A stretch of DNA of 64,000 nt from assembly GCA_964578745.1 (NCBI GenBank), contig CAZODZ010000002.1, forward strand, positions 1 to 64,000, read 5' to 3'. This DNA comes from SKVJ01 sp964578745 (GTDB taxonomy: Bacteria > Chloroflexota > Dehalococcoidia > GIF9 > AB-539-J10). The notes below the pieces were generated by a model. That model searched no databases. It saw only the letters and a program-made list of their open reading frames with translations, and had not been told where the DNA came from. A program made the translations under genes and the position numbers. Shown here piece by piece: positions 50,943 to 60,100 of the stretch (position 1 is the first letter of the stretch; every line of letters begins with the position of its first letter).

Positions 50943-52103
50943 TCAGGGTTCGTATGTCATTATCTGGGGATCAGGTTGAGTGAAGGCCTTGAACTCGCGA
51001 TAGGAAGCAACGAAGTCTCGCTGAGACGCCAGGACCTTTGCGAAGAACTCGTCCTCCGCTGCAATCTCGTCGTACTTCTTGTTCGCAACCTCCACGATTG
51101 CCTTCTGGACATCCTCAGGCAGGTAGACGAACTCAGTCCCGTACTCTTTAAGGTTGGCGATGCCCTGCATGTCTGCGTAGTCGACCATGGCGAGCGACCG
51201 GATGGTGATAGCCTCGGCGGCGTGAGTGACAATAGCCTTCAGGTCGTCAGGGAGAGCATTCCACTGGTCAGTGTTTATGAGGAGCTCGAATGCTGACTGT
51301 GGAGCATGGATGCCAGGGCCATGTACGTACGCACCAAGCTCCTGGAAGCCTGCACTCCAGTCAACGCCGGGAGTGCTGAACTCGAACGCATCTATGACAC
51401 CACGCTGCATGCTCTCGTAGATCTCGCCACCGGGCATGGTGACGACCGCGGCGCCCATCTCGTTGAGCATCTCGCCCCAGATTCCTGCGGTGCGGAACTT
51501 CATCCCTTTGAAGTCGTCAAGGCTCGTCACGGGCTCGGCGAACCAGCCGAACAACTCTGCTGATGTGAATGTGCTCAGGTTTGCCACAACATTGAGGTTC
51601 TGCCTGTCATACATCTCCTGATGCAGTGCATGTCCACCGCCCTCGTAGTACCAGACGGCGAACTCCTGCGGCGCCATGCCTGCCGGGTACAGGTTAAACA
51701 GGTCGCCCGCGAGGCCGATTTCGCTCGTGTGGTAGTGGGAACCCGTGAGCGTGCAGTCGAGAACGCCATCGGAGACAGCACGCATTTCCTTCAAGGCGTC
51801 GACAATGGCACCCCCCGGGTTGTTCGTGATTACAAGACGTCCATTCGACATCTCGTCGACAAAGCTGGTGAACATGTCGCCCGCCTTGTACATTACGAAG
51901 CCAGTGGGGAATGGCATCTGCATACGCCATTCAATGGTTTCCGCCGAAGGCTGAGATGGCGCTGCCTCTTCCTCCTCTTCCTCAGGTGCCTGGCCGTTCC
52001 CCTCTTCCTCTGGCGGAGCTGCTTCCGGTGCACATCCGGCAACCACCAGAACCGCGATCACCACCATTGTGCCCAGAAGCGCAAATAGTCGCTTCCCTTT
52101 CAC
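50943..52103 (-). CDS. TRAP transporter substrate-binding lipoprotein (DctP type)
   Basis: 386-residue protein with a lipoprotein signal (VVIAVLVVAGC, lipobox Cys at ~24), then a Glu/Pro-rich linker of about 35 residues and a DctP domain (MKFRTAGIWGEMLNEMGAA, GVIDAFEFSTPG). It should be tethered to the outer face of the membrane and deliver solute to DctQM. It starts with GTG after AAGGAGGTGAACT. The tethered form fits a cell with no periplasm of the Gram-negative type, but this is inference. Confidence 0.93.
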   Translation of the reverse strand: MKGKRLFALLGTMVVIAVLVVAGCAPEAAPPEEEGNGQAPEEEEEEAAPSQPSAETIEWRMQMPFPTGFVMYKAGDMFTSFVDEMSNGRLVITNNPGGAIVDALKEMRAVSDGVLDCTLTGSHYHTSEIGLAGDLFNLYPAGMAPQEFAVWYYEGGGHALHQEMYDRQNLNVVANLSTFTSAELFGWFAEPVTSLDDFKGMKFRTAGIWGEMLNEMGAAVVTMPGGEIYESMQRGVIDAFEFSTPGVDWSAGFQELGAYVHGPGIHAPQSAFELLINTDQWNALPDDLKAIVTHAAEAITIRSLAMVDYADMQGIANLKEYGTEFVYLPEDVQKAIVEVANKKYDEIAAEDEFFAKVLASQRDFVASYREFKAFTQPDPQIMTYEP

Positions 52104-52159
52104 AGTTCACCTCCTTTTTTGCTTGTGAATGTTCCTGTCTGTTCAAGTGCCTCCGCTCT

Positions 52160-52188
52160 ATAGTAGGTTGCTGAAAGCCCACAGTCAA
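52160..52188 (-). promoter_or_regulatory. Promoter of the TRAP operon
   Basis: Minus-strand TTGACT (52188-52183), a 17-base spacer and TACTAT (52165-52160), upstream of the solute-binding protein. The leader would be about 50 bases and contains a strong Shine-Dalgarno sequence. Confidence 0.6.
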
Positions 52189-52269
52189 GTGTTGCCGCGT
52201 GTGTAACCGCAAATAGTACAACAGCTGGCAATGAACAGCGACTCAACAGCGGTGGTGCTCGAGCATACG

Positions 52270-53187
52270 TTACGCCGCTTGTCCACCAGAGCGCAGCCGT
52301 GACAGGACTTCACCCCACTCACCTTTCTCCCAAGTCACCAACAAGGGCCCTGCGATGAACATCGAACTGTACGTGCCGATGAGCAACCCGAGGAACAGAA
52401 CCAGTATGAAGTAGTGAATAGTCGCTCCGCCAAACAGGAGAAGTGCGAGAATCACACAGAGGGTTGTCAATGACGTGTTGACTGTCCGCACAATTGTTTC
52501 AACCAGGCTTGCGTTGACAGTGACGTGAAGGTCTGCACTCAGCCCCTTTGCCCGGTTCTCCCGAATGCGGTCGAACACAACCACCGTGTTGTTGATGGTA
52601 TAGCCCACGATGGTGAGTAGCCCAGTGATGAACAGGGCGTCTATCTCCACGCCGCTGAACCTTCCCAAGAGTGCAAATATGCCGGCCACTATGACAATGT
52701 TGTGTATCAGCGCCACGATTGCGCACGTGCCCCATTTGAAAGGACTTGGCATACGCCGGAATGCCCAGGCGATATAGAGCAGCATCGCTGCAGACGCAAT
52801 AAGAACGGCAAGCCCTGCCTTCTCGGCTGTCTCTGTGGCAACAGCAGGCGAGACCGTGTTGTAGTCCAACACTGTGATCTCTGAATCCAGCGCTGTTCTG
52901 ATGGCCTGTATCAGTGCCTCTCGTTCATCGACATCAAGTTGACTCAGCCGGACGAGATAGTCGCCTTCACTTCGCTGGACGCTTGCCTCGGCGTGACCGG
53001 CGTTCCATATGGCCTCTCGTAGCTGCGTTTGTTCGACCTGAGGTTCAAAATGGAGGGTCATAGAGGTCCCTCCGGCGAAGTCTATCCCCGGCTTCAATCC
53101 GAATCCGATCAGTGCTATCACGGCTATGACAAGTGCAACTGCCGAGCCGAGGAAGAACCAGTGTCGCTTACCAACGAAATCCATCAT
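52270..53187 (-). CDS. secF: Protein translocase subunit SecF
   Basis: 305-residue membrane protein with six hydrophobic segments that works with SecD to pull proteins through the Sec channel using the ion gradient. It has GLKPGIDFAGGTSM, the INNTVVVFDRIRE and LTTLCVI segments typical of SecF. It overlaps secD by ATGA. Confidence 0.95.
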   Translation of the reverse strand: MMDFVGKRHWFFLGSAVALVIAVIALIGFGLKPGIDFAGGTSMTLHFEPQVEQTQLREAIWNAGHAEASVQRSEGDYLVRLSQLDVDEREALIQAIRTALDSEITVLDYNTVSPAVATETAEKAGLAVLIASAAMLLYIAWAFRRMPSPFKWGTCAIVALIHNIVIVAGIFALLGRFSGVEIDALFITGLLTIVGYTINNTVVVFDRIRENRAKGLSADLHVTVNASLVETIVRTVNTSLTTLCVILALLLFGGATIHYFILVLFLGLLIGTYSSMFIAGPLLVTWEKGEWGEVLSRLRSGGQAA

Positions 53188-54518
53188 GATTTCACCCCGT
53201 ATGAACGCAGGTCGGCGGCCAGCTTATTGGACACGACGATACGAAGGAACGTGCGAGTCACGACGATGGCTGTGAACATGCTCATGGCGACGCCGATGAA
53301 GAGCGTGAGGGCGAAACCACGCACCATGAATGCGCCAAAGGTGCCTCCAAGCCAGAATAGTATGAGACATGCGATGAAGGTGGTAATGTTGCTGTCTCGG
53401 ATAGCCGACCACGCACGCTGGAACCCGATCTCTACAGCAGGCGGAAGCGCTCTTCCGGCACGTAACTCGTCCTTCATCCGCTCAAATATGAGTACGTTTG
53501 CGTCGACAGCCATTCCAAGCGATAGTATGAATGCTGCTATGCCTGGCAGCGTGAGCGTCAGTTGGGCCGAGAAGACATCGAATATCGCGAGCAGGAGAAG
53601 GCCGTAGATGCCAAGACTGAGGCATGCTATCAGGCCTGGAATACGGTAGTACACAATCATGAAGACGACCAACAGGAGGACGCCCACGCCGGCTGCTATC
53701 AGGCTCTTCCGTATTGAGTCGGCCCCGAGCGTCGCGTCCACATCCCGTTCATCAATAAGCTCCAGAGGTACATCAAGTGCGCCGGAATTGAGCTTGTTGA
53801 CTAGGTCGCGGGCTTCCTCGACTGTGAACTGTCCCTCGATCTGCCCCCGGTTCGAAATGACCGCGTTGACAATGGGAGCCGAGATTACCTGGTCATCGAC
53901 TGTTATGGCAAGTGGCTTCTGTAGATTGCGCTGCGTGATTTGCTCGAACAGGTGTGCACCCTCACTGTTCCATTCGAACACTACGATCGGTGCCCCGTAC
54001 TGGTCGAAGTCCTGCGAGGCGCTCTTCAGGTACTGGCCTGTGAGTTCCCGTTCCTGCCCGTCAGTGCCTTCAGCTGCGGCGGGCTCTTCCTTGAAGACGT
54101 AATTGCCCTCATCGTCGAGTACGGGGTTCCCTGCTTCATCAACCTTCACCTCTCTGAAATAGAGCAGGCCTGTGTCTCCAATGAGACGGATGGCACGCGT
54201 GATATCCTTCACACCTGGAAGCTGGACAAGAATCCGGTCTGTACCCTGTTTTTGAATGGTTGGCTGGGCAGCGCCAAATTCGTCAACCCTACGCTGTATC
54301 TTCTCGATTGCGGATGCCATTGCCTGCTCATCCGTCACAGATGGATCCTTCTTTGTCAGATCCGCGCGGTAGAGGAGCTGGCTTCCACCACGAAGGTCCA
54401 GTCCCAACCGCAGGCCATCCTCGCCAAGCAGGTTCGATTGCACGGGGAGGATCGCCCACAGCGACAGGCCACATAGAATGATGATGAATCCAAGGAGAGC
54501 AACTTCTCTTCTCTTCAC
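53184..54518 (-). CDS. secD: Protein translocase subunit SecD
   Basis: 444-residue membrane protein with a large external domain between the first and second hydrophobic segments. It has GLDLRGGSQLLYRAD at the start, VEEARDLVNKLNSGALDVPLEL in the P1 region and MAVDANVLIFERMKDELRAG. It starts with GTG in a GTGA overlap with the cca stop. secD and secF are separate genes here. Confidence 0.95.
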   Translation of the reverse strand: MKRREVALLGFIIILCGLSLWAILPVQSNLLGEDGLRLGLDLRGGSQLLYRADLTKKDPSVTDEQAMASAIEKIQRRVDEFGAAQPTIQKQGTDRILVQLPGVKDITRAIRLIGDTGLLYFREVKVDEAGNPVLDDEGNYVFKEEPAAAEGTDGQERELTGQYLKSASQDFDQYGAPIVVFEWNSEGAHLFEQITQRNLQKPLAITVDDQVISAPIVNAVISNRGQIEGQFTVEEARDLVNKLNSGALDVPLELIDERDVDATLGADSIRKSLIAAGVGVLLLVVFMIVYYRIPGLIACLSLGIYGLLLLAIFDVFSAQLTLTLPGIAAFILSLGMAVDANVLIFERMKDELRAGRALPPAVEIGFQRAWSAIRDSNITTFIACLILFWLGGTFGAFMVRGFALTLFIGVAMSMFTAIVVTRTFLRIVVSNKLAADLRSYGVKS

Positions 54519-56068
54519 TTCGCGGTCCTCACAGTCTTGACTTCCCTGTTATAGGTTTTCCTCGCAAGAGTGAGAGCCTCCTCACGCGAGTTTATTTCAC
54601 CCGAGGCCTGTGCCTCAAGGACTCTAGCTAGAATGCGGCCGACGGTGGGGCTGGGCCCAATGTTGAGCAGCATCATGATATCGTTGCCAGTAATCAGTCT
54701 GGGCGGATGCACGGCCTCTTTCTGGCGGGCATGTTCGTCAATAACGTACCGCGCCAGTTTGCACACATTGCTCCACTCGGTCATCGTGTACAGAGGGCCG
54801 CGGCAGGCAAGATAGTCCGCAAGCGCCAGATAGAGCACGCCAAAACCGGCGTCCTTTGTATCTCGGAAGAACCTGTAGACTGCCCGTGTGGAAGGGAGTC
54901 CTTCACCGGACATCTGAGCCGGCCGCAGGTGATTGTAGACGAGCGTCTGGACAAAGGTACATTCCTGTTGGCTGAAGCGCAGCCGGCGAAGAATCTCTCT
55001 GCTGACGTGTGCGCCTTCTTTAGTGTGACCGAGGAAGCGTGCACGCCCGCTCTCGGTGAGCGTCTTTGTCTGTGGTTTGGCGACGTCGTGGAGAAGGCAC
55101 GCAAGCTTGATGAGAGTTGCGCGTGTAGCCCCTGGAGAGACCTGCTCTCGCAGATAGGCCCGAAAGTGTGGCTGCGCCGGCAGGCAATCGCGCATCTCGT
55201 CGTTTCCGTATGCCCATTCCCCCTCGGCCGCGATGAACTCAAAAGTTGCCACAGTCTGCACTGAGTGCTCAAGCACATCCCAGAAATGCGAAGCAGGTTG
55301 CTCGACACCGCGGCACGCCTCCATTTCGGGCAGCAGCTTCCCCAGAAGATCCAGCCGGTCCATGTGTCTCAGACTCTCAGCGGCGCCGTTCATGGCAAGT
55401 ATCTTCAGCACTTCCTCACGTAGGCGCTCTCCGGCCACCGCCGCTATGCCGTCCGCTGACATTCGAACAAGGTCTTCAGTGTGGCCGTCGATCGTGAAGC
55501 CGAGTTCGGTCGCCAGCCGCACGGCCCTGAGCAGACGGCCATGGTCGTCTTTGAATACTCCTTCGGTCACAGCTCTCAGCAGTCTTGACTGCAGGTCGTC
55601 GAGTCCACCGAACGGGTCGATCACTTCCTGCAGAAGTACATCATGGCCGCCTTCCGGTGCTTCTAGGAGGTCTGCTATTCTGCTCGCGCGTATTGCCAGG
55701 GCGTTAACGGTGAAGTCCCGACGCGACAGGTCTTCGGTGATATCACCCTCAAATCCTACGAAGTCAATTGTTCTGATGGGGACCGCCGACCCATTCGGAG
55801 CCCTTTCGCTGCTTGCAGGGACAATGACGCGTGCGATTCTGCGCTCCTCTTTCAGGGCTACGTACGAGCCGTCCGTCACGGATGCAACTTCCTTTGCGGT
55901 GCGCAGTGCGTCGCCTTGGATAGCGATGTCGATATCCGGCGATGCCCTCCCTATCAGGCTGTCACGCAGGAACCCCCCGACCACATAGCCCGGGTGCCCC
56001 GGTGTGTCGGAAAGCCTGAGGACAGGAGTAAGCTGGGCAGAGGAGCAGGTGCAAGATGATAGGGGCAT
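54515..56068 (-). CDS. cca: CCA-adding tRNA nucleotidyltransferase with HD domain
   Basis: 517-residue class II polynucleotide adenylyltransferase family protein. Motif A GGFLRD with DIDIAIQGD gives the catalytic aspartates, motif B is RRDFTVNALAI, and the C-terminal part has an HD phosphohydrolase domain (HDVAKPQTK, HTKEGAHVSRE, YNHLRP). Such proteins add CCA to tRNA or act as poly(A) polymerase. The tRNA-Ile here lacks encoded CCA, so CCA addition is needed. Its -10 box lies only nine bases before the ATG, so it is probably leaderless. Confidence 0.9.
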   Translation of the reverse strand: MPLSSCTCSSAQLTPVLRLSDTPGHPGYVVGGFLRDSLIGRASPDIDIAIQGDALRTAKEVASVTDGSYVALKEERRIARVIVPASSERAPNGSAVPIRTIDFVGFEGDITEDLSRRDFTVNALAIRASRIADLLEAPEGGHDVLLQEVIDPFGGLDDLQSRLLRAVTEGVFKDDHGRLLRAVRLATELGFTIDGHTEDLVRMSADGIAAVAGERLREEVLKILAMNGAAESLRHMDRLDLLGKLLPEMEACRGVEQPASHFWDVLEHSVQTVATFEFIAAEGEWAYGNDEMRDCLPAQPHFRAYLREQVSPGATRATLIKLACLLHDVAKPQTKTLTESGRARFLGHTKEGAHVSREILRRLRFSQQECTFVQTLVYNHLRPAQMSGEGLPSTRAVYRFFRDTKDAGFGVLYLALADYLACRGPLYTMTEWSNVCKLARYVIDEHARQKEAVHPPRLITGNDIMMLLNIGPSPTVGRILARVLEAQASGEINSREEALTLARKTYNREVKTVRTAK

Positions 56069-56076
56069 GGATGTCG

Positions 56077-56106
56077 ATTATAGCCTCAGGCGGCGGCTAT
56101 TGTAAA
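56077..56106 (-). promoter_or_regulatory. Promoter of the cca-secD-secF operon
   Basis: Minus-strand TTTACA (56106-56101), an 18-base spacer and a perfect TATAAT (56082-56077). The cca ATG begins eight bases later, which leaves no space for a ribosome-binding site. Confidence 0.75.
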
Positions 56107-56116
56107 GCAGAAACAG

Positions 56117-57547
56117 CTATGCTGGCAGAGCAGCCCGACCGCTCACGATAGAGAGCGCCCGCGCTGCTCGAGCGATTGTGGGATATACTGGCACGCCTGC
56201 GGACGAAAGCGTGCTTGCAGCAGCTTGTCTCTCGGTCTCTGCTGATCCCGATGGCAGCACAACAACAATGGCTTTGTCCGACGTGCCTGAAAGCCTCGCC
56301 AGGAATCGCGCGATCTCCATACCCTCGTCCGCACTGAGGAAGCTCGCCATGATGTCCATATCCATCTGAACCATCAGGAGTTCGATTCCACGATCCTCTG
56401 CAACGGTCTGTATAGCTGCACAAATTGTCTCGAGGCCACGGAACTGCGCCGGGCTCACGTCAACGGGATTGCGCAGTATTGAACCGACTTCGCCGACCAG
56501 TTCCAGCAGCCGGTACCTGGTGGCTGGTTCGAGTTCTGGAAGGAGCAGGCCGTTGTCCGCGCACGCGTCGCTGCCGGACACGGAGATGCCGCCTCCTCCG
56601 TCCGCGAGACCACCAACCACAGCAACGTTCCGCGCACGCGTTCGTCCTAGGTTCTGGAGCAGGAGAAGGCAATCGCAGAGTTCCTCCAAGCTGTGTGCTT
56701 CCATGGTTTCTGCCTGCCGCATCATCGCACTCCATATGGCTGGCGAAGCAGCGAGCGATCCGGTGTGAGAATGGGCTGCGTTTGCGCCGGCCGGTGTCCT
56801 GCCACCCTTCCACAGTACGACTGGTTTCCTGGCCGCGACCCTTTTCAGGGAGTCGAAAAGGCGACGACCATCCCGTGTGCCCTCAAGGTACATCCCAATG
56901 GCGCCTGTTTTGCTGTCTTGCCCTAGGTAGTCAAGGAAATCGCTTGCGTCGAGGTCAAGGCTGTTCCCCACGCTCACGCCTTTGCTGAAGCGTATGTCGC
57001 GTGCGAGTCCATACTCGACAAGCTTGGCGGCAATGCCGCCGCTTTGGGAGATGAACCCGATTGGACCAGGAATCCCTATCTTGCCGGTGGCAGCGGGTCC
57101 TAGGGGTATATGTGCTTCAGGGCAGTAGCTTCCGATGCAGTTGGGGCCGATTATGCGCAGCCCTGCGCTCCTTGCCCTGCGCAGCATTTCGGTTTCAAGG
57201 TCCGCCCCTTCGGGTTTGCCTGTCTCGCTGAAGCCTGCGGTGAAGAACTGGACGACACGCGCCCGCTTGGAGATGCACTCATCTATCAATTGCAGCACCG
57301 AGTGAAGCGGGACTGACGCGATCACGTAGTCGATGTCATCGTCAATCTCGGCGAGGCTTCTCGCGATATTGAGACCCCCGATGGTGCCACCATGCCTGCT
57401 GACGGGATAAATGGGGCCGCTGTATCCTGCCGCCAGGAGACCCTGTACCCATTTTGCCCCGGCTTTGGTCGGGTCTGCAGACGCGCCCACCACGGCGATG
57501 GAACGGGGATAGAATACCGCATCAAGAGTGGCAGCACATGGTGACAT
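56117..57547 (-). CDS. CoA-binding acyl-CoA synthetase alpha-type protein (NDP-forming family)
   Basis: 476-residue protein of the ADP-forming acetyl-CoA synthetase/succinyl-CoA ligase alpha type. It has a CoA-binding Rossmann domain (SIAVVGASADPTKAG), a first ligase domain with GPIGFISQSGGI, and a motif SHTGSL that contains the His that is phosphorylated in relatives. An ATP-grasp beta domain is missing, and no such gene is next to it. It is divergent from a paralogue at 57682-59073. Substrate is unknown. Its -10 like box TAGAAT is nine bases from the ATG. Confidence 0.82.
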   Translation of the reverse strand: MSPCAATLDAVFYPRSIAVVGASADPTKAGAKWVQGLLAAGYSGPIYPVSRHGGTIGGLNIARSLAEIDDDIDYVIASVPLHSVLQLIDECISKRARVVQFFTAGFSETGKPEGADLETEMLRRARSAGLRIIGPNCIGSYCPEAHIPLGPAATGKIGIPGPIGFISQSGGIAAKLVEYGLARDIRFSKGVSVGNSLDLDASDFLDYLGQDSKTGAIGMYLEGTRDGRRLFDSLKRVAARKPVVLWKGGRTPAGANAAHSHTGSLAASPAIWSAMMRQAETMEAHSLEELCDCLLLLQNLGRTRARNVAVVGGLADGGGGISVSGSDACADNGLLLPELEPATRYRLLELVGEVGSILRNPVDVSPAQFRGLETICAAIQTVAEDRGIELLMVQMDMDIMASFLSADEGMEIARFLARLSGTSDKAIVVVLPSGSAETERQAAASTLSSAGVPVYPTIARAARALSIVSGRAALPA

Positions 57548-57556
57548 GGCGGCTAC

Positions 57557-57562
57557 ATTCTA
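57557..57562 (-). promoter_or_regulatory. Possible -10 element of the minus-strand acyl-CoA synthetase-like gene
   Basis: Minus-strand TAGAAT at 57562-57557, nine bases upstream of the ATG at 57547. No convincing -35 is seen. Confidence 0.35.
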
Positions 57563-57614
57563 CGCGAGAACATGGCGTAAACGCACCCCCACGTCAACGT
57601 TCGTATCTACGCGA

Positions 57615-57643
57615 TTGACAGATGTGCCCGTGTCAGAGAATAT
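57615..57643 (+). promoter_or_regulatory. Possible promoter of the plus-strand acyl-CoA synthetase-like gene
   Basis: A perfect TTGACA at 57615-57620 with GAATAT 17 bases further on (57638-57643). The -10 match is poor. The leader would include AGGAG before the GTG at 57682. Confidence 0.35.
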
Positions 57644-57681
57644 GTTCGGACTTCGAGATATCACATTAGGAGTGTTGCATC

Positions 57682-59073
57682 GTGAGTACTCTGGAGCAGA
57701 TGAAGCTGTTCATGGAACCTGCGTCGATAGCCGCAATAGGAGTTTCCAGGCGAACCGGCCCTGGTGAATACAACCTGCTTGCGAATCTCGTTTCGTACGG
57801 CTACGCAGGGCGTCTCTACCCTGTGAATCCAAATGCGACTGAGATACTTGGATTGCCGGCATATCCGGATGTTGCCGCCGTGCCTGAGGTCACTGACCTT
57901 GCACTCATCAGCCTTCCTCGCGCTCTCGTGTTGCAGGCCGTCCGTCAGTGTGTGGCAAAGGGCATCAAAGCAATTGTCATCATCACTCAGGGTTTCGCGG
58001 ACGCCGATGACGAAAGAGGTACACAGCTGCAGAATGAACTGGTAAAGATGATCAGAGGTACCGATGTGCGCGTTCTGGGGCCGAATACGTTTGGAATTGC
58101 CAATGCAGGTCTCAAACTGAGCTCGTCTTACATACCGGTGCCGATGGAGGTGAACGGTGTTGGGACTGTGTCACAGACCGGTGGAACCTTCCTTGGCTTA
58201 AACGACATAAGACTTATCGGCAAAGCCATTGATGTAGGGGACATGTGCGACGTGGATATCGTCGATGCCCTTGAATACTACGAGGCGGATGACCAAACGA
58301 AGGTGATCGCCTTGCACGTGGAGGGCATGCCCGATGCCAGGGAGTTCCTGCGTGTGCTTGAGAGGGTGGCGCGGAAGAAGCCCGTTGTGACGCTCAAGAC
58401 TGGTCGGTCCGAACGCGTAGCGGAGGCCGTACAGTCCCATACAGGAGCACTCACGGGGAGTGACGCGGTATGGGACTTGGCTTTGAGAAGGGCTGGCGCA
58501 ACCCGGGTCGAAGACATCGAGGAGATGTCCGATACGCTGCGGGCGTTCCTTCGCCTGAATCCCCCCCTTGGCACCGGGGTGGGTATTACTACTTACACTG
58601 GCGGATTTGGGATAATCGCCGCGGACGCCTGTGCGCGGAGTGGCCTGGACCTTGTACGATTCACCGACCGCACCATGGACGGACTGCGGGAGCTATCGCC
58701 TGAATGGCTGGGTGTAGGCAATCCAGTCGACATCTGGGCGGGAGTGTCGATAATGGGGCACACGCGCAAGGCTATGGAGACCGCCGCCCTGCGGCTTGTC
58801 ATGAACGATCCAAATGTACACGCGGCTATGGCCGTTATCGGTGCATTTGATCCGCACATGGGGGAAGAACACGTTGAGATGATTGAAGAGATGGCGCGGG
58901 ACCATCCAGAGAAGCCATTCGTCTACTTCATGTACGGTCCAGAATTCCAAGCCGTCAGGGAGACTGTAGAAGCAACTGGCACCACGCTCGCGTTCCCTAC
59001 GCCCGAGCGGGCGTTTCGGGCGCTGATGCATCTGAAACGGCACCGTGACTTTCTCGGACGCTTGCCACGGTAA
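57682..59073 (+). CDS. CoA-binding acyl-CoA synthetase alpha-type protein (NDP-forming family), paralogue
   Basis: 463-residue relative of the divergent gene at 56117-57547, with the CoA-binding domain (SIAAIGVSRRTGPGEYN), GVGTVSQTGGT, and the phosphohistidine-type motif SHTGALTG (around residue 252). It also lacks the ATP-grasp half. It starts at GTG 57682, nine bases after AGGAG; an ATG at 57700 is possible. It runs convergent to pdxA with 13 bases between stops. Whether the two alpha-type proteins act together or each with a distant beta subunit is unknown. Confidence 0.82.
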   Translation: MSTLEQMKLFMEPASIAAIGVSRRTGPGEYNLLANLVSYGYAGRLYPVNPNATEILGLPAYPDVAAVPEVTDLALISLPRALVLQAVRQCVAKGIKAIVIITQGFADADDERGTQLQNELVKMIRGTDVRVLGPNTFGIANAGLKLSSSYIPVPMEVNGVGTVSQTGGTFLGLNDIRLIGKAIDVGDMCDVDIVDALEYYEADDQTKVIALHVEGMPDAREFLRVLERVARKKPVVTLKTGRSERVAEAVQSHTGALTGSDAVWDLALRRAGATRVEDIEEMSDTLRAFLRLNPPLGTGVGITTYTGGFGIIAADACARSGLDLVRFTDRTMDGLRELSPEWLGVGNPVDIWAGVSIMGHTRKAMETAALRLVMNDPNVHAAMAVIGAFDPHMGEEHVEMIEEMARDHPEKPFVYFMYGPEFQAVRETVEATGTTLAFPTPERAFRALMHLKRHRDFLGRLPR

Positions 59074-59086
59074 GGTATTGCCTTGC

Positions 59087-60100
59087 TCAACCCCGGCGCG
59101 CACGCACCGTCTTGCACATGGTTGCTGCCAGCTTGATAGCCTCAATCATGCTCGTGGGGTCAGCTGTACCTTTGCCAGCTTTGCCGAATACCGTACCGTG
59201 GTCAACGGACGTCCGAATGATGGGCAAACCAAGGGTGACGTTTACACCCTTTTCGAACCCGACCATCTTGATGGGTATGTGGCCTTGGTCGTGATACATG
59301 GCGATGGCAAGATCGAACTCACCCTTGAAGGCACGCAGGAACGCGGTGTCCGGGGGTAGGGGGCCACGCACATTGATACCCTGGTTTTTGGCTTCCTCTA
59401 TCGCAGGGATGATGTGCTTCACCTCTTCGTCGCCAAACAGCCCTCCCTCGCCGGAATGAGGGTTGAGACCGGGAACCACAACGCGTGGGTTGTCGATCCC
59501 CATATTCTGGACAGCCTCCACGCCCAGCTTCATGACCTTCAAGATGCGTTCCTTTGTAACAAGATCACATGCGTCGCGGAGCGAGACATGTGTGGACACG
59601 TGTGCGATTCGGAGGTTGTCAGCCGCGAGGAGCATGACAGCATCACTCACTCCAGCCAGGTGTGCCAGTATCTGGGTATGACCGGGAAAGTGATAGCCAG
59701 CTTGGTTGAGCGCGTCTTTGTTGAGCGGAGCCGTAACAACTGCCTCAGTTTCACCTGCGAGAGTCATAAGGGTGGCCTTTTCGATAGCCTCGTAGGCAGC
59801 CTTTCCCGCCTTCGGATCCACACGCCCGCGGACGAGGGATGCCACGTCGACGTTATTCAGGTCGATGACGTTAATGGTGTCAGGTGCATCATCCATAGCG
59901 GATGGGCCATCAACGACGTTTACATGCATGCTAGCGCCGACGATGTTGATGGCTGCTCTCATAGTCTCGGCGTCGCCGACAACGATTGCTCTGCAGAGGC
60001 TGTTCATGTGCGGGTTGTCCAGGGCTTTGACGATTATCTCAGGGCCGGCGCCAGTCGGATCCCCCATTGTAACTGCGAGAATAGGTCTGTAGTCGCTCAT
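59087..60100 (-). CDS. PdxA family dehydrogenase, probably D-threonate/erythronate 4-phosphate dehydrogenase (PdxA2)
   Basis: 337-residue NAD-dependent oxidative decarboxylase of the PdxA family. It has MGDPTGAGPEII at the start, PLNKDALNQAGYHFPGHTQ, NPHSGEGGLFGDEE and YHDQGHIPIK with metal-binding His/Asp. Its start overlaps the end of a four-carbon acid sugar kinase gene by four bases. That pairing points to PdxA2, which oxidises 4-phosphothreonate or 4-phosphoerythronate to dihydroxyacetone phosphate, and away from a role in vitamin B6 synthesis. Confidence 0.88.
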   Translation of the reverse strand: MSDYRPILAVTMGDPTGAGPEIIVKALDNPHMNSLCRAIVVGDAETMRAAINIVGASMHVNVVDGPSAMDDAPDTINVIDLNNVDVASLVRGRVDPKAGKAAYEAIEKATLMTLAGETEAVVTAPLNKDALNQAGYHFPGHTQILAHLAGVSDAVMLLAADNLRIAHVSTHVSLRDACDLVTKERILKVMKLGVEAVQNMGIDNPRVVVPGLNPHSGEGGLFGDEEVKHIIPAIEEAKNQGINVRGPLPPDTAFLRAFKGEFDLAIAMYHDQGHIPIKMVGFEKGVNVTLGLPIIRTSVDHGTVFGKAGKGTADPTSMIEAIKLAATMCKTVRARRG

